This document shows, piece after piece, positions 47,077 through 57,379 of a stretch of 64,000 bases of DNA. This stretch comes from Bradyrhizobium sp. CB1650 (lineage in GTDB: Bacteria > Pseudomonadota > Alphaproteobacteria > Rhizobiales > Xanthobacteraceae). The position numbers and the translations under genes were made by a program. The notes beneath the pieces were generated by a model. It was not told where the DNA came from. It saw only the letters and a list, made by a program, of their open reading frames with translations, and searched no databases. The first letter of the stretch is position 1, and every line of letters starts with the position of its first letter. Location: positions 7,841,501 to 7,905,500 of the forward strand of contig NZ_CP121695.1 of the NCBI RefSeq assembly GCF_029761915.1, in the 5' to 3' direction.

Positions 47077-48150
47077 CGTCCCCTCCGATGCACCACAGAA
47101 TCACGGTCCGCAGCGAAAGGGAATCCACAAATCAAACTGCAGGGTTTGAGCGGCTCAAGCGCCCAATCCCTGCAATTCAAATGCCTCCGCATCCGAAAAA
47201 CAGCCTCTCGCTCAATCGCTTAGAGACTTGTTCACGGACGACTATTTGCGCTTCGATGTTTACCGCCTTGTGGGCCCTGCTAGAGCCGCATGCATCTTCC
47301 CATGAGCAGAATTGAAAGTACGTAGCCCAGTGACGCTCCATCTCGATGTCCTCGCCCGCGCAACCAGGTCATCGGCTCGACGGCCGCCCATGGTTTTGGA
47401 GCTCGGAGCAGATATACAAGCGGAAATCCGGATACCTTGCTCGTTGATAAACGGGCTGGAGCGCGCACATGACAGGCCACGTCTTCCCCTCAACCAGGGT
47501 ATCAATTCGGTCCGGCAACGCTCGACGTGCAGCACAGCGTGGATCCAACTCGCACCCCTTCAGTAGATCTGTGCGCCCTCAATGGCCCAAGACAAATCCG
47601 TTTCCGGTCCGGCACTGGGCGACCGATACGAGTGCTTCTGTATAGCATGGACGGTTTTGCGAGAGCGCCTCGTACGGGGCAAGCTCCACGATAACTTCCC
47701 AGATCTGGTCATCCGAGATGAAGAATAGACGCGATCCCTATCTGCTGCTGTTTGAAAATCCAATAGTAAACTTGGCGCCCGCGCGGAGTGCTCAAGAAGG
47801 AGGGGCTGCGCCTGAAGCGGCGCGTGCTGTGGCATCCGCCAGCTCCTTATTCGCTCCCACATGCGCGCGAGCGCCTGCGAGCTACCTCCGTAAGGTGGCA
47901 CGTAAAGAGCGTCACCCAACGATTTCGATTCTTGCCCAGGGGCTGCGGAAGTTGAAGCCAAGAGGCAAGTGGATTTGCGGATGTGTCCCGCGTCGATTGC
48001 TGTCTCTGCAATAAATCGCTCGGGTCTTTAGCTTGTGCAGCGTCAAATGACTCGAAGCCTTAATGCACAAGAAGATTCGCTCAGCAGCGGGCTTTCTCAC
48101 GGTGTGGTGCACGTTTCTGACTGGCCCAATAGGGCATTTCTACCGGATCC
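47077..48150. other. About 1 kb without a recognised gene
   Basis: The first 200 bp are probably the upstream end of the IS5 element. The minus strand at 47560-47750 has a short protein-like tail ending ETDLSWAIEGAQIY, not assigned to a family. The rest shows only motif-free open frames. It lies between IS5 and a decayed group II intron. Confidence 0.4.
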
Positions 48151-48400
48151 TTTTCCGCCATCGTTCGGCAGGAGGAACACTCAGAGCTCCTGACAGTACT
48201 TGCGAAGCGCCCTCACCAGAAGAGGATGATCGATAGTGTCGAAAAAAGCCGTTGATGTCGAGATGCAAAGCCCAGTCATAGTCCCACGGTCGCTTGCGCG
48301 TTTGCTCGATCACCCAATGCGCTGGCATTGACGATTCGCTGCCGCTCATCTTCTTATGACCACCTCACGAAGCGCTCACGACCACGTCTCTTAACCCATG
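48150..48400 (-). pseudogene. Decayed group II intron with RT fragment
   Basis: The minus strand reads HWVIEQTRKRPWDYDWALHL, DINGFFRHYRSSSS, a degraded version of the RT segment containing the first catalytic Asp (WVLEFDIKELFDNIDH in the intron at 10135-12013). Adjacent 48365-48392 (CGCTCACGACCACGTCTCTTA) matches the 5' RNA region of that intron at 11850-11875. The rest of the intron has been lost. Confidence 0.65.
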
Positions 48401-48517
48401 CAGGCCGGCTCCGGGAGGCCTCCCGTCTTCAACACAGTTGAGTCAGCTGATACGGGTTGACGCCCTTCGCCGCCCTGGTGTGTCCTCTTCTGGCCGCCAA
48501 ATTCGCCACAATTGTGT

Positions 48518-49639
48518 TCACGGAGCAGCAAGCGCCTTCATCGCCTGTCGATGGAGCTGGTGCGATCTGGTGAGAACCATCTCCTGCCAGTCAAGGTGTT
48601 GAGGATAGAAGTACCGCTTCGACACAAGCCGAAGCTGACGATCCACATCTGGATCAGCTGCACGCGATAGGTTGAAAACAATTTTGGCGAAACGGCCCTC
48701 CTTCCGCTTGAAGCGTTCCCAATCGTAAGTTCCAAACTCTACGAAGACATAGGTTTGCTGACTTCCCAATGCGCGCTGCCAGAACTGCGCTTGTGTGCCA
48801 TAAGAAGGAACTCCGGCCGTGTGCCCCATATCTGCTGTCATGAGGGACGGCCCAAAAATGCTCAGCGCCCTTTCGTAAACGCCGGAATCGGTCTGCTGCC
48901 CGGGTTCTGGTAGCTTTGAAGCGCATCCCACCTCGCCATACCCATAAGGGCCTGAACCGGTGTGGTAATCCATAATGACGACGTGGTCCCGAGCGGCTAA
49001 CTCGAAGTCTGCCACGATTCGTTCGAGCGTGAGACGCGCCTCTGTGGGTCCGGTTCCTCCGTAGTGCGCACCTCCGGGCCTAGTGTACTGTCCTCGGCCT
49101 CTCGCAGTTCTAAATTCAACGTCGGTATGCATGGATCGGTATGTGGCAATCGCCGCCTCGGCTCGGTGAATTCCCTCCTCTGATAAGTCGACCGGAACAA
49201 GATGTTCGAACAACTCCTCGTATCCCGGATTTTGGGGCAGAGGTTCGGAAAAATCGACAAAATTCCTGTTGAGGTCACAACCCTCTGCAGTGTCGCGGCG
49301 ATCCCAGGCGAACCCCCAGCAATTTAGGGCATGGATGAAAAGTACGCCTGTCGACGCTGGCAGCCTGCGGTGAAACTCCCCTTTAAGAAACATGAGCTGT
49401 GCGGCCGAACCGCAATATCCCTCCACGCCGTGTGTTCCGGAAATCAAGACGAGGAGCTTTCTGGCATCTCGCCTGCCGAAGTATGCGACGTCGGTGAAAA
49501 GTGGTTCTCCCGACGGCCCCACCAAGGTGCATGGATAAGCTTTCGAGTCCGGCGCCGCTTCAACGAACTTTCGCCTGGCTTCGAGATAATTGTCGGAAAA
49601 AGCGGCCAGCGCAGCCTGCTGAAATAGGTCAAAACTCAT
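48518..49639 (-). CDS. DUF2817 M14-like zinc hydrolase
   Basis: 373 residues (MSFDLFQQAALAAFSDNYLE). The fold resembles M14 carboxypeptidase/aspartoacylase enzymes. Zinc ligands His70 and Glu73 are in ISGTHGVEGYCGSAAQ, an Asn-Arg pair in CDLNRNFVDFSE (124-125), and a third ligand His226 in MDYHTGSGPYGYGEVG. There is no signal peptide, so it is probably cytoplasmic. It likely cleaves an amide or peptide bond. It lies downstream of the DppBCDF transporter genes on the same strand, after a 415-bp gap with its own leader, and may process the imported substrate. Confidence 0.85.
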   Translation of the reverse strand: MSFDLFQQAALAAFSDNYLEARRKFVEAAPDSKAYPCTLVGPSGEPLFTDVAYFGRRDARKLLVLISGTHGVEGYCGSAAQLMFLKGEFHRRLPASTGVLFIHALNCWGFAWDRRDTAEGCDLNRNFVDFSEPLPQNPGYEELFEHLVPVDLSEEGIHRAEAAIATYRSMHTDVEFRTARGRGQYTRPGGAHYGGTGPTEARLTLERIVADFELAARDHVVIMDYHTGSGPYGYGEVGCASKLPEPGQQTDSGVYERALSIFGPSLMTADMGHTAGVPSYGTQAQFWQRALGSQQTYVFVEFGTYDWERFKRKEGRFAKIVFNLSRAADPDVDRQLRLVSKRYFYPQHLDWQEMVLTRSHQLHRQAMKALAAP

Positions 49640-49945
49640 TGGTGCCCGTCCTTAAGAAATATATCTGTCGATCTTGGTCTGGATAAGCGGGAGGAGAGTC
49701 CACCAACCGCCTACGCATGGTGATGTTCGGTAGATGTGCTTCGGTCCGAGATCCGCGCCGACATCACGTCTTCTCGGCATTCCAGAAGACGCTGCCAAAA
49801 GAGAGCAAGCTCTCGTGGAGGCTTCCCTCTTTTGAGTATGAGTGCCCCGAGGGCGCCCCGGCGTTGTGATTTGTCAAAACTCACTCGTTTCAATCCTTAG
49901 ATATACTCGCGTCGATCTTGTTCTGGATAAGCAGGAGGGAAGAGA
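49640..49945 (-). repeat. Duplicated leader upstream of DUF2817 gene, with small ORF
   Basis: The 60 bp before the DUF2817 ATG (49640-49700) resemble 49885-49945: both contain the plus-strand core GTCGATCTTG-TCTGGATAAGC and a CCTTA ribosome-site complement. The second copy leads into GTGAGTTTTGAC, like the gene start ATGAGTTTTGAC, and then an open frame to 49711 (FDKSQRRGALGALILKRG, 57 codons from the GTG at 49884) that no longer resembles the enzyme. This looks like a duplicated and decayed gene start. Confidence 0.55.
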
Positions 49946-50054
49946 GCCGATAACTGCCTTTTAGTGTTCTGTAGCAATTTCCAACTCAGCTTGCAGAGAC
50001 CTGCGCGGCCTGCTGGCCAATTTGGCGTCTGTTGCGAGCGCGGCGACAAGCACA

Positions 50055-51089
50055 TCAGGTATCCTCGAGATTGCAGTTCAACCGGGTGAAGGAGGGTCGC
50101 GGCAACGCGCCCCGGTAGCCATCCTCGCGGAGGTGACAGGCCACGAAGTGGCCGGGCACCACCTCACGCAGCTGCGGCTCCTCGCTGCGGCAACGCTGGT
50201 TGGCGAATGGGCATCGCGTATGGAAGCGACAGCCCGAAGGCGGGTTCATAGGACTGGGTACATCGCCTTCGATCAGCAGCCGCGCGCGCTTCTGACGTGG
50301 GTCCGCAATAGGCGCGGCGCTCATTAGCGCCTGCGTATACGGATGCAGCGGCTCCTCAAATACCGGCTCCTTCGGTGCGATCTCCACGATCCGCCCAAGG
50401 TACATCACTGCAATTCGGTGTCCGATGTGCTCGACCACGCCCAAGTCGTGGCTGATGAATAGATACGCCACATTCAGCTCTTCCTGGAGATCCATGAGCA
50501 GATTGAGAACCTGCGCCTGCACCGACACGTCGAGCGCGGAGACGGGTTCGTCAGCGACGATGAGATTTGGATTGACTGCGAGCGCACGCGCGATCGCCAA
50601 CCGCTGGCGCTGTCCTCCAGAGAACTCGAAGGGAAAGCGCTTCAGCGCCTCGGCGCGCAGCCCCACCTTGCGCAGTATATCCGTTACGCGCGCTTCGCGC
50701 TCTTCTGCGGCAAGCCCTCGGAAGTTCTCGAGCGGCTCGCCCACAATCTCGCCGGCCGTGAGCCTCGGGTTTAGTGACGCGTACGGATCCTGGAAGACCA
50801 TCTGCACGTACTGTCGATGTGGGCGCAGCTCGTTCTCCGATAGATTCGTCACGTCCACGCCATCCAGACGAATGGAGCCAGCCGTGGGGTGCGTCAGGCG
50901 AAGGATGAGTTTGCCCAGAGTGGACTTGCCGCAACCGCTTTCGCCAACCACGCATAGCGTCTCGCCTCGCGCGACAGAGATGCTCACACCATCTACGGCC
51001 TTAACGCGAGCAACTTCACGGCGCAGCAATCCGCGGTGCAGAACGTAGTGCTTTTGGAGGCCGGTAACCTCCAGCACGGGAGCGTTCAT
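50055..51089 (-). CDS. dppF: Peptide-type ABC transporter ATPase (DppF/OppF-like)
   Basis: 344 residues. Walker [16 protein letters not shown] near residue 45, Q-loop [20 protein letters not shown], signature [20 protein letters not shown], Walker [16 protein letters not shown]. The C-terminal oligopeptide domain is [20 protein letters not shown] with a Cys-containing end [20 protein letters not shown]. It powers import with DppD. The start overlaps the dppD stop (ATGA, 51086-51089). Last gene of the transporter block. Confidence 0.93.
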   Translation of the reverse strand: MNAPVLEVTGLQKHYVLHRGLLRREVARVKAVDGVSISVARGETLCVVGESGCGKSTLGKLILRLTHPTAGSIRLDGVDVTNLSENELRPHRQYVQMVFQDPYASLNPRLTAGEIVGEPLENFRGLAAEEREARVTDILRKVGLRAEALKRFPFEFSGGQRQRLAIARALAVNPNLIVADEPVSALDVSVQAQVLNLLMDLQEELNVAYLFISHDLGVVEHIGHRIAVMYLGRIVEIAPKEPVFEEPLHPYTQALMSAAPIADPRQKRARLLIEGDVPSPMNPPSGCRFHTRCPFANQRCRSEEPQLREVVPGHFVACHLREDGYRGALPRPSFTRLNCNLEDT

Positions 51090-52129
51090 GGAGCCGTCTC
51101 CGCGTGAGCTTGCCCTACCTGATCGGCGACGCCAGCTTCCCAGCAGGCTACCGAATGCGTTTCTTGCCGCAACTCGAAGGGAGGTTCGTCGGCGCGGCAG
51201 CGCGCCGTGGCCAGAGCGCAGCGCGGTGCGAAGGCACAGCCCTTGACCGGTTGATTTAGGGTCGGCACTATCCCAGGAATTTCGGTGAGCCGTCGCGCTC
51301 GCGCTACGTTCGCGAGCCGCCTAGGCATTGAGGCGATGAGCCCGCGCGTGTACGGATGCAGCGGCCGCTCGAAGAGTTCCGTCACTTCGGCCTCCTCCAC
51401 CTTGCGCCCTGCGTACATCACAATCACACGCTGGCAGGTTTCGGCGACCACCCCCAGGTCATGCGTGATCAGAACAACCGCAGCGCCAAAGCGTTCCTTC
51501 ATCTCCAGCATGAGGCGCAGAATCTGCGCTTGGATGGTGACGTCTAGCGCCGTGGTCGGCTCATCAGCAATAAGCAGCTTGGGATTGCAGGACAGTGCCA
51601 TCGCGATCATGACACGCTGGCGCATGCCGCCAGAGAACTGATGCGGATAATCTTTCAAGCGTTGCTCGGGATCGGGGATGCGCACCAGTCGCAACAACTC
51701 CGCAGCGTGCGCGAAGGCGTCGACGCGACTTTTCTTCTGGTGGATCATCACCGCTTCGGCGATCTGATTGCCCACTGTGAGCACCGGGTTGAGCGAAGTC
51801 ATCGGCTCCTGAAAGATCATCGCCATGCTGTTGCCTCGCATCGCGCGCATCTCAGATTCTGCAAGCGCGAGAATGTCGCGCCCCTGGAAACGGATGCGAC
51901 CGCCCACAGTGCGTGCGAGCTTCGGCTGCAAGAGACGCATGATCGACAACGCGGTGACACTCTTGCCGCAGCCGCTTTCGCCCACGATGCCCAGCGTGTC
52001 GCCCGCTTTCACGTCGAAACTCAAGCCGTCGACCGCGCGAGTAACGCCGTCTTGAGTGAAGAAGTGGGTGCGAAGGTCTTCCACACGCAGCAGGGTCTCG
52101 TCGGTGTTCATCGCCGTGGTCTCCATCAC
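51086..52129 (-). CDS. dppD: Peptide-type ABC transporter ATPase (DppD/OppD-like)
   Basis: 347 residues from the GTG at 52129; an ATG six codons on ([20 protein letters not shown]) may be the real start. Walker [20 protein letters not shown]-loop [19 protein letters not shown], signature [20 protein letters not shown], Walker [16 protein letters not shown]. The C-terminal domain has [20 protein letters not shown] and a Cys cluster [15 protein letters not shown] typical of the Opp/Dpp group. It pairs with DppF on the cytoplasmic side of DppBC. Confidence 0.93.
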   Translation of the reverse strand: MMETTAMNTDETLLRVEDLRTHFFTQDGVTRAVDGLSFDVKAGDTLGIVGESGCGKSVTALSIMRLLQPKLARTVGGRIRFQGRDILALAESEMRAMRGNSMAMIFQEPMTSLNPVLTVGNQIAEAVMIHQKKSRVDAFAHAAELLRLVRIPDPEQRLKDYPHQFSGGMRQRVMIAMALSCNPKLLIADEPTTALDVTIQAQILRLMLEMKERFGAAVVLITHDLGVVAETCQRVIVMYAGRKVEEAEVTELFERPLHPYTRGLIASMPRRLANVARARRLTEIPGIVPTLNQPVKGCAFAPRCALATARCRADEPPFELRQETHSVACWEAGVADQVGQAHAETAP

Positions 52130-53001
52130 ATGCGGCGCGCCAGGCGCGGGTCGAGATGGTCGCGCAAGCCGTCGCCCAGCAGGTTGACGGCCAGGACGGC
52201 AACGGTGAGGAAGGCGCCGGGAAAGAAGATCGTCAAAGGTGCGCTCGCGAGATATAGGCGGTGCGCGGAGATCATGTTGCCCCAGGTGGGGATTTCAGGC
52301 GGCACGCCGATGCCCAGAAACGAAAGCGACGATTCGGCTAGGATTGCGGATGCGAAGATCAACGTTCCCTGTACAATTAACGGTGCAATCGTGCTGGGCA
52401 GGATGTGGCGGCGGATGATCTTCAAATCGCGACTGCCCGAGACGGTAGCCGCCTCCACGAAGGCTAACTCGCGCGTTGATAGAACCACCGAGCGCACCAG
52501 CCGCACCACGCGCGGGATTTCTGGAACAGTGATGGCCACCACCACGATTGCCATGCCGCCACGGGTGAGCGCGACCGTTGCTATTGCTAGCAGGATCGAG
52601 GGGATTGTCATCATGCCGTCCATGACGCGCATGATGTAGCCGTCAGCTCGGCGGTAATACCCGGTGATGAGCCCCATCACCAACCCGATGGCGACCGATA
52701 ACACCGCGACGGATAGTCCCACCACCAGCGAAACACGTGCTCCATAAAGCGTGCGCGCACACAAATCACGCCCAAGCAAGTCAGTGCCGAACCAGTGCTC
52801 TATCGATGGTGCCTTCAGCCGCTCGGCTGGCGCGATCGACATAGGATCGCCTGAGAGTACCGGCGCGGCAATGGCAATTACCACCATGAGGAACAGAAGA
52901 GTGGCCCCCAGTATAATGGTTGGATTGCGCCGGGCGAATGTGCCGAAGCCGCGCGATTTGCGCGGTGTGTTCGCCACGATCTCGGTGTACAAAGCAGCCA
53001 T
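52126..53001 (-). CDS. dppC: Peptide-type ABC transporter permease (DppC-like)
   Basis: 291 residues. OppC-type N-terminal segment [20 protein letters not shown] with the first membrane helix, then [20 protein letters not shown] (the conserved GTD-GRD motif) and four to five further helices ([20 protein letters not shown]). The ATPase-coupling loop is [20 protein letters not shown]. It is an inner-membrane protein forming the pore with DppB. It overlaps dppD by a few bases and follows dppB directly. Confidence 0.93.
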   Translation of the reverse strand: MAALYTEIVANTPRKSRGFGTFARRNPTIILGATLLFLMVVIAIAAPVLSGDPMSIAPAERLKAPSIEHWFGTDLLGRDLCARTLYGARVSLVVGLSVAVLSVAIGLVMGLITGYYRRADGYIMRVMDGMMTIPSILLAIATVALTRGGMAIVVVAITVPEIPRVVRLVRSVVLSTRELAFVEAATVSGSRDLKIIRRHILPSTIAPLIVQGTLIFASAILAESSLSFLGIGVPPEIPTWGNMISAHRLYLASAPLTIFFPGAFLTVAVLAVNLLGDGLRDHLDPRLARRM

Positions 53002-53955
53002 TCAGTAGCGAATCCTCGGATCGAACAGGGGATAAGACAAGTCAACAAGCAAGTTCACCAGCATGTACACGCCCGAAAAGATCAGTGTGACACCCTGGAT
53101 GATGGGGTAATCGCGCCGGGTGATGGCATCGACGACCAGTCGCCCGATTCCCGGCAAGTTAAATACCGTCTCAGTGATGACCGCCCCTCCAATGAGAAAG
53201 CCCAGCCCCATGCCGATCACCGTCACGATCGGTGGCGCCGCGTTCTTCAGCGCATGTTTCAAGAGCAGCGCACGACCTGCCACTCCCTTGGCGCGCGCCG
53301 TGCGCATATAGTCTTCATCCAATACTTCGAGCAGGCTCGCGCGGGTGATTCGCGCGATCAGCGCCACATAAGGTAGACCGAGCGCCACCGTCGGCAGTGC
53401 CAAGCTTCGCAGCCATGGACCTAAGCCTTCGTCTAGAGGCGAGTAACCCTGTACAGGCATCCACTTCAGTTCTATCGCAAACAAAAACACGAGCAGGTAG
53501 CCCACCACGAATAAGGGCACTGAGAAGTCAAGCACGGCAAAGGTCATCACCAAGCGGTCCAAGGCTGTCCCGGCCTTGATGGCTGCGGCGATGCCTAAGC
53601 TTAGTGCCACCGTGACAGCAAAGATGGTTGTGGTGATGGCCAGCGAAATGGTCGGTTCGGCCCGCTGCGCAATCAGGGTAGCGACCGAGTCGTTCCAAAA
53701 GATCGATCGACCCAAGTCGCCTTGAGCGACATTGAACACCCAGATGAAAAACTGCTTCCACAATGGCTGATCCAGACCCATCTTCTCGCGGACTTGCGCA
53801 ATCATTTCCGGCGTGGCGTTGTCGCCGACCATCATGGCCGCCGGGTCTCCCGGTGCTAAGTGAAGCAGCGAGAAGATGATGATCGCGACGATCGCCATCA
53901 CCGGCAGCATTGAGAGAAAACGACGGATGACGTAGCTGGTCATGATCGATATCAT
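53002..53955 (-). CDS. dppB: Peptide-type ABC transporter permease (DppB-like)
   Basis: 317 residues (MTSYVIRRFLSMLPVMAIVA from the internal ATG at 53943; four more codons are possible upstream). OppB features: N-terminal helix, LAPGDPAAMMVGDNATPEMI, six predicted helices, and the coupling loop DEDYMRTARAKGVAGRALLL followed by KHALKNAAPPIVTVIGMGLG. The gene follows the binding-protein stop by about 28 bp. Together with DppC it forms the translocation channel. Confidence 0.93.
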   Translation of the reverse strand: MISIMTSYVIRRFLSMLPVMAIVAIIIFSLLHLAPGDPAAMMVGDNATPEMIAQVREKMGLDQPLWKQFFIWVFNVAQGDLGRSIFWNDSVATLIAQRAEPTISLAITTTIFAVTVALSLGIAAAIKAGTALDRLVMTFAVLDFSVPLFVVGYLLVFLFAIELKWMPVQGYSPLDEGLGPWLRSLALPTVALGLPYVALIARITRASLLEVLDEDYMRTARAKGVAGRALLLKHALKNAAPPIVTVIGMGLGFLIGGAVITETVFNLPGIGRLVVDAITRRDYPIIQGVTLIFSGVYMLVNLLVDLSYPLFDPRIRY

Positions 53956-53982
53956 TGCAAGTAGTTGACACGGACTCGAAAC

Positions 53983-55569
53983 TCACGCTTTCTCGACGTT
54001 CCACCAGGGCCTTAGCCAAGAGAATGGGACCTTCATCATGCCCTTCAGGTTGGGGCGCAGCAGCATTGGTTGCATCCACTGGCCGAAGGTCACAAATGGC
54101 ACGAAATCCCAGGCGTTCTCCTGAATTTCGCGCGCAATCTTCTTGCGCTCTTCAATAGTTTCGGCACGCAGCCATTTGGCCCTGAGTTCCTCGTGCTTAG
54201 CGTTGTCCGGCCAGCCGAACCATGCCCTGTCGCCGTTTGCCGCATTGACGATGTGCAGCGGATCGCTGGTCACCGCAGTGCCATTCGATGTGAGAAAAAT
54301 GTTCCATCCACCTTGCTCCGGCGGAGCCTTCACCGCGCGACGCGCCACGACACCGCCCCAGTCCAGAGGCACTAGTTGAACGCTCATTCCGGCAAGGCGC
54401 ATCTGCTGCGCAAGAATTTCGGCCGAACTCTTGGCGAGAGGCCAATTCGTCGGCTGCAGAATCAAAACGGCACGACCATCGTAGCCTCCCTCCTTCAACA
54501 GCTGCTTCGCCCTGGCATAGTCCGGCGCAGCGTTGAACCACTCGGTGTTGGCATCGTTTTCCATCGTTGTGCCGCAGGAGAAGTAGGAGGGACACGTTTT
54601 GAAGTAGCTCGGATTGGCGAAATTGCCCTTCATAAAATCAATTTGATTGACGAGATACAGAAGCGCTTGGCGGCATTTTACATTGTCGAAGGGTGGCTGC
54701 AGAAAATTCAAACGGATCATGCCGGTCGAGCCGCCGGGACAGAGCACTTCCAGTTTCACGTTGCTGTCGTGCGACAGCTGATCGATCAGGTCGGTCGGCG
54801 GATCTGAAAAGAAGTCAGCCTCGCCGGCTTGCACAGCTGCGACCGCGGTGTGAGGGTCGGTTATGTTCACGTAGACGACACGATCAACCTTGACGACCTT
54901 GCCACCCGCGAGGCCGCTTGCCGGCTCCTTGCGCGGCAAGTAATCGAGGTTTCGGTCGTAGACGTATTGCACGCCTGGTCGAGTCTCGGCTTGGTTGAAG
55001 CGAAAAGGGCCGGAGCCGACGATCGCCTCGATCTTCCGCGCTGGATCAGTCTCCGCTTCCTTCGTGCGCATGATTAAGCAGTTCGATCCCAGGCCGTCGA
55101 GGAGCAGGCCGAAGGGCTCCTTGAGCTGCACGGTGAAGGTCTTGTCGTCTTTTGTAGAGATATCTTTCAAACGCTCCATCATGAGCTGTCCGCGGCCATC
55201 CTTTGCCGCCCAACGCCGTATGGAAGCAGCGACGTCGCCAGTAGTGACCGCCGTGCCGTCATGAAATTTGAGCCCCTCGCGCAGTTCAAACGTCCAAGTG
55301 AGTTTGTCCTCCGACAAGCCGTACTTACCCACCATCTGGGGCTGTGCGATCTGCTGTGCGTCCAGTCCGAACAGCGTATCGTACACCATAACCGCGTGAT
55401 ATAAGGTAGCGTCCGTGGTGCTAACTACTGGGTCGTAAGCAGGGATATCGCCAATCGCCCTGATAACCTTGTAATTGCGACTTTGGCCCATCACCGCCTT
55501 CGGCCCGACAGCCGCGCCTGCGAGGGCGACGCCGGTCTGGAGGATTTCGCGCCGCGTGAAAGCGCCCAT
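53983..55569 (-). CDS. dppA: Peptide/opine-type ABC solute-binding protein (SBP_bac_5), Tat signal
   Basis: 528 residues (MGAFTRREILQTGVALAGAA) with a twin-arginine signal (FTRREILQ). Long matching stretches with the protein at 38922-40502 (DTLFGLDAQQIAQPQMVGKY, GSGPFRFNQAETRPGVQYVY, QPPFDNVKCRQALLYLVNQI) show the two are paralogues. It is encoded immediately before its own permeases and ATPases, so it delivers the ligand to DppBCDF. The ligand is unknown; family members take peptides, opines, nickel-chelates or sugars. Confidence 0.93.
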   Translation of the reverse strand: MGAFTRREILQTGVALAGAAVGPKAVMGQSRNYKVIRAIGDIPAYDPVVSTTDATLYHAVMVYDTLFGLDAQQIAQPQMVGKYGLSEDKLTWTFELREGLKFHDGTAVTTGDVAASIRRWAAKDGRGQLMMERLKDISTKDDKTFTVQLKEPFGLLLDGLGSNCLIMRTKEAETDPARKIEAIVGSGPFRFNQAETRPGVQYVYDRNLDYLPRKEPASGLAGGKVVKVDRVVYVNITDPHTAVAAVQAGEADFFSDPPTDLIDQLSHDSNVKLEVLCPGGSTGMIRLNFLQPPFDNVKCRQALLYLVNQIDFMKGNFANPSYFKTCPSYFSCGTTMENDANTEWFNAAPDYARAKQLLKEGGYDGRAVLILQPTNWPLAKSSAEILAQQMRLAGMSVQLVPLDWGGVVARRAVKAPPEQGGWNIFLTSNGTAVTSDPLHIVNAANGDRAWFGWPDNAKHEELRAKWLRAETIEERKKIAREIQENAWDFVPFVTFGQWMQPMLLRPNLKGMMKVPFSWLRPWWNVEKA

Positions 55570-55640
55570 GTTTGTCTCTTTTCAGATGTTAAGCGTGGTG
55601 TGCGCACCTGCGGTATTGTGGACTAAAGTGAATCCGGTGC

Positions 55641-56885
55641 TTAGTGTTCGCGAGCCAAGCTATTCAGGACGCCCTCCACCGGGCCTTCATTGGCGATCAG
55701 AGGCTCGAGTTCGCGCGTGGACACGTCCGAATCTTTCCATCCAGCTGCCGTGCCCAGGCAGACCACGGTTTGCGATGGCAGGACCGTTCCCGCGCGAACG
55801 AGCTGCCTCAGCGCAACCAGCGGCATGACACTCGCCAGCTCTAGGAACAGTCCCTCGTGATGAGCAAGTAATTCTTGCGCGGCAATGAGCCCCTCATTAC
55901 CGACCCTGATTACAAGACCATCCGTTTCGCGCAATGCCTTCAGGGCTTGGTACGCGCTCTGCGCAGTATCTACCGACTTATCTAGCGCTGCCTCCTCTAT
56001 GGTCGCCGCGCACACCGCGTCATCACCATTGCGCATGGAAAACAGCAGGGAACCGTGGGCTTCTGCGGCAACAAGCCTCGGCAAGCGGTCGATGACGCCG
56101 GATTCCAACAAATCGGCGAATCCTTGCGCTACACCACTCAAAGCATCGCCATACGCCACGGGCAGCACCACCCAGTCGGGAGCGCGCCCGAGATCGGCGG
56201 CGATTTCGTAAGCGATCGTCTTGTAGCCCTCGACGCCCACCGGAAGGCTTCCGACAACCGGAGCCGTGCGCGGAGATGTCGCCAGCCATCCTTCGAGTGC
56301 CATCCCGGCCCGCAGGAGAGGCCATCGATCTTCCGTGCGCTTGAGAAGCACCAGTTGCGCACCCAATTTTCGGATCTGGGTCAACATCGGACCCGCGGCG
56401 CCCTCCGCGGCGACGACGACGCATCGCAGCCCGGCACGCGCTGCATAGGCTGCCAGTGACGCACCAGCATTGCCAGAGGAAGCCGTCGCCACGGTTTTGA
56501 CTCCGAGCTGCACAGCATGCGTGACGGCGACTGTACTGAGCCTGTCCTTAAATGAGCTTGTCGGATTGCGGGATTCGTCCTTGACGAAAAGCTCCTTGAG
56601 GCCGAGGTCCCGCGCAACACGTTGAAGTCGCACCAAGGGCGTTCCGCCTTCGCCGAGCGTCACCGCATTCTCGCCGGAGACAGCTAGCATCTCCTGGTAC
56701 CGCCAGACCCCCGGCAGGCGACTCAGCGCCGCACCGAAATCCCAACTCGCTCGAACAGCCGGAGCATGGAGCACCGCCAGATTCGCAGCTCTTTCTCCTT
56801 CGCAACGAGAGCATCCGGATCCGAGATAATCAAGAGCATGCTCGCGACCGCAACGAACACACGCAAGCGCCGCGCGCCGCATCAT
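55641..56885 (-). CDS. Threonine-synthase-like PLP enzyme
   Basis: 414 residues. An N-terminal zinc-ribbon-like part has Cys9, Cys12, Cys25 and Cys28 ([20 protein letters not shown]), as in threonine synthases of the ThrC class. The PLP lysine is Lys113 in [18 protein letters not shown]; the phosphate loop is [36 protein letters not shown] follows. The family does beta/gamma-elimination or replacement on amino acids. Location at the head of a transporter operon suggests a catabolic lyase or dehydratase rather than threonine synthesis; this is inference. The start overlaps the upstream ORF stop. Confidence 0.88.
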   Translation of the reverse strand: MMRRAALACVRCGREHALDYLGSGCSRCEGERAANLAVLHAPAVRASWDFGAALSRLPGVWRYQEMLAVSGENAVTLGEGGTPLVRLQRVARDLGLKELFVKDESRNPTSSFKDRLSTVAVTHAVQLGVKTVATASSGNAGASLAAYAARAGLRCVVVAAEGAAGPMLTQIRKLGAQLVLLKRTEDRWPLLRAGMALEGWLATSPRTAPVVGSLPVGVEGYKTIAYEIAADLGRAPDWVVLPVAYGDALSGVAQGFADLLESGVIDRLPRLVAAEAHGSLLFSMRNGDDAVCAATIEEAALDKSVDTAQSAYQALKALRETDGLVIRVGNEGLIAAQELLAHHEGLFLELASVMPLVALRQLVRAGTVLPSQTVVCLGTAAGWKDSDVSTRELEPLIANEGPVEGVLNSLAREH

Positions 56886-57379
56886 GCAAGCACCTGCGGT
56901 GAGCTGCCCGTACGGCGCCGGAGCTCCGAACCGTCAAACCGTACGACCCTCGGGTTCTTCACCTGCGGACCGCACCAGCCAACCTCGGAGTAAGAGCCGC
57001 CCCACAGAGCCACCGCCTCGCAGTCAATGGGCGTTCCGCCCTCGGCAAGGTTCGGCACATCCTGTTCGCGGCTTTCGCGGAAAAACTCGAAATGCCACGC
57101 GCTTGCCACACCAACATCTTCATGACCCGCGAGTGACGCGCGCGCAAGCACGCACACGGTCGCGAGATCGCCATCAGCAAGAAGGGCGAAAGTACTGAGC
57201 AAGCTTGCGGTTGCAACGCCGTCCGGATCGAGATTCGCGCGATGAACGCGCTGCGCCTGAAATATCAGGTCGGCAAAGGGCAGGCCATAGAGCGCCTCGG
57301 GCTCGGCATTCCCCGAGGCCCGACGGACCGACGCGTTGTTGCCACAGTCCTCCTTCCGCTCAACTCCGACAGAAACCAT
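56882..57379 (-). CDS. Unknown protein with BioB-like N-terminal stretch
   Basis: 165 codons, overlapping the PLP enzyme start by 4 bp (ATGA), so probably the first gene of that operon. Residues about 28-63 ([35 protein letters not shown]) strongly resemble the N-terminus of biotin synthase (PF-x-DL-x-x-x-AQ-x-VHR...FDP...STLLS), but the radical-SAM CxxxCxxC does not follow. The remaining 100 residues ([40 protein letters not shown]) are unrecognised. It may be a chimera of a bioB fragment and another gene; the function is unknown. Confidence 0.5.
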   Translation of the reverse strand: MVSVGVERKEDCGNNASVRRASGNAEPEALYGLPFADLIFQAQRVHRANLDPDGVATASLLSTFALLADGDLATVCVLARASLAGHEDVGVASAWHFEFFRESREQDVPNLAEGGTPIDCEAVALWGGSYSEVGWCGPQVKNPRVVRFDGSELRRRTGSSPQVLA

